A DNA stretch of 51,021 nucleotides from Kineosporiaceae bacterium (lineage in GTDB: Bacteria > Actinomycetota > Actinomycetes > Actinomycetales > Kineosporiaceae): NCBI GenBank assembly GCA_016794595.1, contig JAEUJN010000069.1, forward strand, positions 1 to 51,021, read 5' to 3'. Shown one piece after another: positions 46,486 to 51,021 of the stretch. Made by a program: the position numbers and the translations under genes. The notes beneath the pieces are model-generated. The model saw nothing but the letters and a program-made list of their open reading frames with translations, did not search any database and had not been told where the DNA came from. Position 1 is the stretch's first letter. Every line of letters starts with the position of its first letter.

Positions 46486-47190
46486 TCACAGTGAGCGCGA
46501 TATGCGTTGCATCACGTCGCCGAGCGGGTCCCCGGCACGGAAGACCGCCACCACGACGTTCTCCCCCTCGGCCGGCGAGCCGGCCCCCGAGGCCGGGGCC
46601 AGGCGAGCCAGCACCCAGTCGAAGGCGCGTTCGAGATCCTCCAGGGGGTCCGGTCCCCCGGCACCGGTGAGCCAGGCCCGCAGCACGTGGTTGTGTGCGG
46701 CCACGATCGCGGCGGCCGCCACCTCGGCCGCCAGGGCGGCATTCGGGTCCTCCTCCCCGAGCCGGCCACGCAGGTAGGCACTGAACAACCGGGTGTACCG
46801 CGACACCCAGGCGATCTCGCGGTCGCGCAGGGCCTGCACGCTGCGGGTGAGCCGGTACCGCTCACGGGCGCCCTCGGCGTCGTCCACGTAGCTGCGCAGC
46901 ACCAATCGGGCGCCACTGCACACCGCGCGCAACGGCGACACGTCTCCGAGGGCCTCGAGGTGGGCCTGCACCACCTGGGCCACCCTCTCGTGATCGGGGA
47001 AGACCACGTCGTCCTTGGCCCGGAAGTGCCGGAAGAAGGTGCGCCGGGCGACACCCGCCCGCTCGGCGATCGCCTCGACGGTCGTGTTCTCGTAGCCCTG
47101 CGTGGTGAACAGCTCGCGGCCGGCGGCAGCGATCCGGTCGCGCACCTGAGTGACCGGTTCGGGTTCACTCCGGGCGGCAGGGCTGGCCAT
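46486..47190 (-). CDS. TetR-family transcriptional regulator
   Basis: This 234-residue protein has a TetR DNA-binding domain at about 18-65 (RDRIAAAGRELFTTQGYENTTVEAIAERAGVARRTFFRHFRAKDDVVF). It is followed by an all-helical ligand domain with SPLRAVCSGARLVLRSYVDD and ALAAEVAAAAIVAAHNHVLRAWL. It resembles the MftR/AcrR-like group with an RRTFFRHF recognition helix. The ligand is unknown. ATG 47190 has TACCGT seven bases upstream (47198-47203) and no Shine-Dalgarno sequence, a leaderless pattern. It is divergent from the DUF2218 gene, its most likely target. I see no gene in the gap from 46308 to 46485. Confidence 0.88.
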   Translation of the reverse strand: MASPAARSEPEPVTQVRDRIAAAGRELFTTQGYENTTVEAIAERAGVARRTFFRHFRAKDDVVFPDHERVAQVVQAHLEALGDVSPLRAVCSGARLVLRSYVDDAEGARERYRLTRSVQALRDREIAWVSRYTRLFSAYLRGRLGEEDPNAALAAEVAAAAIVAAHNHVLRAWLTGAGGPDPLEDLERAFDWVLARLAPASGAGSPAEGENVVVAVFRAGDPLGDVMQRISRSL

Positions 47191-47263
47191 GAGCAGGACG
47201 GTAACCTGGTCGGCCTCCACCCGGCATGCGTCCGGTCGTGAGACAGACCACCTGGAGGCCCTC

Positions 47264-47599
47264 GTGTTCGGACGACGCCGGGCGAAGTCGACCGCGCCGC
47301 TGCGCAGCATCGCCCGCGTGGCGACCGACAGCCCCGAACGCTACGCCAAGCAGCTCGCCGCTCACCTCGGACGGCGAGTGGCGGTGACCGAACTCGCCGA
47401 CGGCAGCCGCCGGCTCACCTTCGAGGACGGCACCGCCCTCCTCGACGGCACCGGCACCCACCTGGTCATGACCGTGGACGCCGCGACCCCGGCCGCCATG
47501 GCGCAGGTGCAGGACGTCCTCGCCCGTCACCTGGTCCGGTTCGGGCAGCGCCAGGAGCTGACGGTGGAGTTCTCGGTCCCCCAGCCCGTCGAGGGCTGA
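47264..47599 (+). CDS. DUF2218-family protein
   Basis: This 111-residue protein matches DUF2218: RSIARVATDSPERYAKQLAAHLGRRVAVTELADGSRRLTFEDGTALL, then THLVMTVDAATPAAMAQVQDVLARHLVRFGQRQELTVEF. Members often sit beside iron or siderophore genes; no such gene is adjacent here. GTG 47264 is preceded by GGAGG with five bases between. It is divergent from the TetR gene with 73 bp between starts, suggesting regulation by it. Confidence 0.83.
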   Translation: MFGRRRAKSTAPLRSIARVATDSPERYAKQLAAHLGRRVAVTELADGSRRLTFEDGTALLDGTGTHLVMTVDAATPAAMAQVQDVLARHLVRFGQRQELTVEFSVPQPVEG

Positions 47600-47841
47600 A
47601 ACTCTCGCCAAACGTTCGGTGCCGCCCCTACCCGAGGCGCCCGAGGCAACGGGACGATCGGCCCAGGGGTCGCTCGGGAGCCCCACTTAGGCTGACCGTG
47701 CCCGGCGCATGGGAGGGACATGCACTGAGCTGACTCGGGGCCTGTCGCTGGTGTTGACGACCCCCAGTCCGTGCCCCTGCGACATCACCCGAGCCGGTCC
47801 CGCTCACCTCGTCCAGACCTCGACCGCTTCGGATGGGCCTC
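47600..47841 (+). other. Leader/promoter region of nifJ-like gene
   Basis: No convincing gene is seen in these 242 bases. TAGGCT at 47688-47693 is a possible -10, which would give a leader of about 140 bases. A TTGACG at 47754-47759 lacks a matching -10. A frame beginning ATG 47709 runs into the nifJ-like gene out of phase and does not look coding. Confidence 0.4.
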
Positions 47842-50800
47842 ATGACCGTTCAGGACCCCAAGTACCCTGGCCTTCCCACCGTCATCAACGGCAACGGCGC
47901 TGTGGCACACGTGATGTCACACGTCTGCGGTGGCGTCATCGGTTACCCGATCACCCCATCGACCGAGATCTCGGAGCTGTTCGAGGCGGCGCGCGCTCAG
48001 GGTGGGGTGAACGTCTGGGGCAAGCACCCCTTCTTCTTCGAACCCGAGGGTGAGCACTCGGCGCAGAGTGGTGCCCTGGGCGCGGCCCTGACCGGAGGCC
48101 AGTTCATCTCCAACGCCTCGTCCAGCCAGGGCATCCTCTACGCCCTGGAGTCGCACTACGTCACGGTCGGCAAGAAGATCGGTGGCTTCGTCCTGCAGGT
48201 CGCGGCCCGCGTGGTCTCCAAGCACTCGCTGAACGTCATGGCCGGTCACGACGACGTCTATGCCCTGTTGTCCTCGGGGTACACGATCCTGTTCGGCTCC
48301 AACCCCCAGGAGGCGGCCGACCTGGCGGCCATCGCCTATCGGAGTTCGGCCCTGTCCCTGATCCCCGTGGCCAACGCCATGGACGGCTTCGCGACCAGTC
48401 ACATGATGTCCGAGGCACTCATGCCGGAGCCGGAGCTGCTGCGCGAGTACCTGGGCGATCCGGCCGGCCGGATCAAGGCCCCCACCGTGGCCCAGGAACT
48501 GCTGTTCGGCGCCAAGGGACGCGTCTTCCAGCTGACCAGTTACCTCGACCGCCACGCCGGGGACTTCGACCCCGATCGGCTGACCACCCTGCGCGCCTGG
48601 CTGGAGGCGAACGCCGAGGCGATCGAGCCCGACGAGGCCGGCGAGCTGATCGCGGCGACCACCGTCTGGGTCCCCGAGGACCTGCACGGCCAGTGGCGCC
48701 GGCAGTGGGTCAACGCCCTCGAGAAGGGAACGCGTCAACTCGTCCCGGCCCTGGTCGACCCGCACAACCCGGGGTTGACCGGTCCGGTGCAGAACCAGCC
48801 CGACTTCCAGGCGGGATCCGTCGACCACCGCACCCACTTCGCCAGCGCCGTCCCGGCACTGGTGCGCCAGGCGATGGCGGAGTACACCGAGCTCACCGGG
48901 CGTCACTACTCGCCCGTGCACACCTACGAGTGCGAGGACGCCGACTACGTCGTGGTCGGCCTGGGGTCCGTGGGCGACGACGTCCGCGCCGTCCTGCCCC
49001 ACCTGCGCTCGCTCGGCCTGAAGGTGGGCCTGGCGTCCGTGAAGCTGCTGCAGCCCTTCCCCGAGGCCGAGCTGGTCGAGGCGCTCCGGGGCAAGAAGGC
49101 CGTCACGGTGCTGGAGCGCTCCGACCAGACCGCGCTGACGGCGCTGGTGACCCAGGCCCTGTTCCGGGCTCGCGAGAACGCACACGCGGGCACGGTGCGC
49201 CACGCGGGGATCCCGGCCATCGAGGAGCTCCCGGTGCTGACCACCGCGATCTTCGGCCTCGGCGGCCACGACCTGCAGCCTCGCCACCTGGTCGCGGCCT
49301 GCACCAACATGGCCACCGGTTCACCGGCGCCCCTGGTGTACCTGGGCTCGCAGTTCTTCGACCCCGCGGCCCGGGGCCGGCTCTCGGAGGTGCAGGAGCG
49401 CCTGCGCGCCGCCTACCCCGAGACCGAACTGATGGCCCTGCAGACCGACCCGAACCCCAACCTGCTGCCCCCCTCGGGCCTGCGGATCCGGTTCCACTCG
49501 GTGGGCGGGTACGGCACGATCGCCACCGGCAAGCTGCTCACGGACATCCTGGCCGGCGTGCTGGGCATGCACTCCAAGTCGGCGCCGAAGTACGGCTCCG
49601 AGAAGAGCGGCGCCCCGACGAACTACTACATCACCCTCAGCCCCGAGCCGATCCTGATCACCAACGCCGAGCTGGAGGAGGTGGAGGTCGTCATCTCGCC
49701 CGACCACCGGGCGTTCATCCACACCAACCCGCTGAAGGGGCTGGCACCGGGCGGCACGTTCATCCTGCAGTCCAACCTGTCCGACGAGGAGGTCTGGCGG
49801 GAACTGCCGGCCCACGCCCGGCGCACGATCCGGGAACGCAACATCCGCCTGCTCGTCGTGGACGCGTTCAGCGTGGCCAAGAAGCACGCTCCCACAGCCG
49901 ATCTCGAGACCCGCATGATGGGGATCGCCTTCATCGGCGCCGTGGCGGCCCACGTCGACCGGGTCGCCGCCGGCGCCTCGGAGGAGGTCATCCTCGACAA
50001 GGTGCACGCCCAGATCACCAAGAAGTTCGGGCGCAAGGGTGAGGCCGTGGTCGAGGGCAACATGGCCGTCATCCGGGACGGCATCGAGGCCACCCGGACC
50101 ATCGACCACGACTCCCCCGAGATCCGCGCCCTGGACGAGGTCTCCCTGCCGCGCACGCTGCTCGTCGGCCCCTCGGTCTCTGCCGGGATGTGCTCCAGCA
50201 CCACGGCTGTCGCCACCAGCGGGTTGTTCGATCCCGCCTACTACGAGGACGTCGCGGCCCGGCCGTTCCGCGAGGGCACCATCGCCGAGGCCCCGGTCCT
50301 GCCGGGCATCGGGTTGTTCATGCCGGCCGGCACGGCCGCCCGCAAGGACAAGGGGCTGTTCCGCCGCACGGTGCCGACCATCGACACCAGCATCTGCACC
50401 GGGTGCATGGAGTGCGCGCTGGTCTGCCCCGACTCCGCCATCCCCAACACCGTGCACGAGATCCACGACCTCCTGCTGACCGCGATCGCCACCCTCGATG
50501 CCACCGAGACACAGCGCACGCAGCTGCGCGCGCAGGTCTACGGCCTCGCCGAGCAGGTGCGTGCGGCTCTGCGCACCGACACCGCGAACCGCCCCTTCCA
50601 CGAGGTGGTCGCCGACGTGGCCGCGACATCGGATGCCATCGCCGCGGGTGGCCCCACCATGGTGCGCAACCTCGACAAGCTGGTCGACGTCCTGGCCACC
50701 TTCCCGGTCGCCCGCACCCGGCCGTTCTTCGACTCGGTGGAGAAGGCGTCCCCGGGGACGGGTGGGCTGTTCGCCGCGACGGTCGACCCCTGGAAGTGCA

Positions 50801-51021
50801 CCGGGTGCCTCGAGTGCATCGACGTCTGCGGGCCCGGCGCCCTGTCCCCCCTCGAGCAGGACAACGACGTGCTCGGCCGACTGCAGGAACGGTTCACCTT
50901 CCTGAGCAAGCTGCCGAACTCGCCGACCCGGTTCTTCGAGGGGTCATCGACGGTGGACGGCGACGTCAAGCGGCTGCTCCTGGACCGGTCGAACTACTAC
51001 GCGACCACCAGCGGTCACGGT
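47842..51021 (+). CDS. nifJ: NifJ-like pyruvate:ferredoxin oxidoreductase, cut at window end
   Basis: The first 1060 residues of a single-chain 2-oxoacid:ferredoxin oxidoreductase are present, open to the window edge. Domain I starts TVINGNGAVAHVMSHVCGGVIGYPITPSTEI with EPEGEHSAQSGALGAALTGG. Domain II has YEC-DADYVVVGLGSVGDD. The gamma-like domain (about 545-740) has RIRFHSVGGYGTIATGKLL and KYGSEKSGAPTNYYITL. Two [4Fe-4S] motifs follow: Cys852 (CTGCMECALVCP) and Cys986 (CTGCLECIDVCG). The TPP domain is just starting at the edge. The 134 residues between the two Cys motifs are more than double the spacing usual in NifJ. ATG 47842 gives MTVQDPKYPGL; ATG 47833 is the alternative. Neither has a good ribosome site. 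Confidence 0.9.
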   Translation, partial: MTVQDPKYPGLPTVINGNGAVAHVMSHVCGGVIGYPITPSTEISELFEAARAQGGVNVWGKHPFFFEPEGEHSAQSGALGAALTGGQFISNASSSQGILYALESHYVTVGKKIGGFVLQVAARVVSKHSLNVMAGHDDVYALLSSGYTILFGSNPQEAADLAAIAYRSSALSLIPVANAMDGFATSHMMSEALMPEPELLREYLGDPAGRIKAPTVAQELLFGAKGRVFQLTSYLDRHAGDFDPDRLTTLRAWLEANAEAIEPDEAGELIAATTVWVPEDLHGQWRRQWVNALEKGTRQLVPALVDPHNPGLTGPVQNQPDFQAGSVDHRTHFASAVPALVRQAMAEYTELTGRHYSPVHTYECEDADYVVVGLGSVGDDVRAVLPHLRSLGLKVGLASVKLLQPFPEAELVEALRGKKAVTVLERSDQTALTALVTQALFRARENAHAGTVRHAGIPAIEELPVLTTAIFGLGGHDLQPRHLVAACTNMATGSPAPLVYLGSQFFDPAARGRLSEVQERLRAAYPETELMALQTDPNPNLLPPSGLRIRFHSVGGYGTIATGKLLTDILAGVLGMHSKSAPKYGSEKSGAPTNYYITLSPEPILITNAELEEVEVVISPDHRAFIHTNPLKGLAPGGTFILQSNLSDEEVWRELPAHARRTIRERNIRLLVVDAFSVAKKHAPTADLETRMMGIAFIGAVAAHVDRVAAGASEEVILDKVHAQITKKFGRKGEAVVEGNMAVIRDGIEATRTIDHDSPEIRALDEVSLPRTLLVGPSVSAGMCSSTTAVATSGLFDPAYYEDVAARPFREGTIAEAPVLPGIGLFMPAGTAARKDKGLFRRTVPTIDTSICTGCMECALVCPDSAIPNTVHEIHDLLLTAIATLDATETQRTQLRAQVYGLAEQVRAALRTDTANRPFHEVVADVAATSDAIAAGGPTMVRNLDKLVDVLATFPVARTRPFFDSVEKASPGTGGLFAATVDPWKCTGCLECIDVCGPGALSPLEQDNDVLGRLQERFTFLSKLPNSPTRFFEGSSTVDGDVKRLLLDRSNYYATTSGHG

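Noticed and set aside
47709-48053. A 114-codon frame from ATG 47709
   Set aside because: It overlaps the start of the nifJ-like gene out of frame, has no coding-like composition and matches no family.
48693-50042. 449-codon plus-strand frame inside the nifJ-like gene
   Set aside because: It is a frame shadow; the correct frame runs unbroken from 47842 to the window edge with clear NifJ domains.

Overview
This is high-GC actinobacterial chromosome. Several marker genes place it there: a SigR/RsrA pair (the mycothiol-disulfide-stress sigma factor and its zinc anti-sigma factor), a fused Kgd-type 2-oxoglutarate dehydrogenase, GuaB1 followed by two CNNM/CBS membrane proteins, nickel superoxide dismutase with its maturation protease, the 24-residue ribosomal protein bL37, a deazaflavin-dependent nitroreductase-family protein, and HisN-type and FlK-like enzymes. 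GTG starts and 4-base GTGA stop/start overlaps are common. Many genes lack a Shine-Dalgarno sequence and instead carry a TANNNT hexamer 6-8 bases before the start, as expected for leaderless transcripts. I cannot assign a genus. I see no tRNA, rRNA, CRISPR array, insertion sequence or prophage, so this looks like core chromosome with a few less usual operons.

Layout. 1-300: C-rich low-complexity DNA, then a lipoprotein. 1.2-5.4 kb: a signalling pair, a PAS-PAS-SpoIIE phosphatase (coupled to a nitroreductase-like protein) divergent from a GGDEF diguanylate cyclase with an intact inhibitory site. 5.4-7.3 kb: a sulfur-stress operon, with a perfect CsoR/CstR-like operator, a 38-residue cysteine-rich protein and a CoA-disulfide reductase-rhodanese fusion. 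7.4-13 kb: a VanY-like carboxypeptidase, then guaB1 and two CNNM genes. 13.1-16.9 kb: kgd. 17-22 kb: small metabolic genes, then sodX, an ECF sigma factor with a membrane-anchored putative anti-sigma factor, and sodN. 22-27.5 kb: an EamA-type transporter, a GlxA-type regulator flanked by two tiny related membrane proteins with an elaborate operator, a thioesterase, a lone pilT, bL37 and sigR-rsrA. 27.9-33.5 kb: a secreted protein, a hydrolase, an SRAP-domain protein, a DoxX protein, aroA and rsgA.

33.8-38.4 kb is an operon for a multi-subunit 2-oxoacid:ferredoxin oxidoreductase (gamma, alpha, beta) ending in a GltD-like flavoprotein fused to a PorD-like ferredoxin domain. The fusion suggests direct exchange of electrons between 2-oxoacids and NAD(P)H. 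A second enzyme of this family, a NifJ-like single chain, starts at 47.8 kb and runs off the window. Two such oxygen-sensitive enzymes next to NiSOD, SigR/RsrA and a persulfide-type operon suggest an organism that moves between oxic and low-oxygen conditions (inference).

38.5-47.6 kb: a Ser-rich secreted protein with 21-bp repeats, a NarL-type two-component system, a His/Met-containing membrane protein, a PepSY membrane protein, a DUF2231 protein with a clear promoter, hisN overlapping a convergent membrane-protein gene by 193 bp, a small Cys-containing protein, a TetR regulator and a DUF2218 protein.
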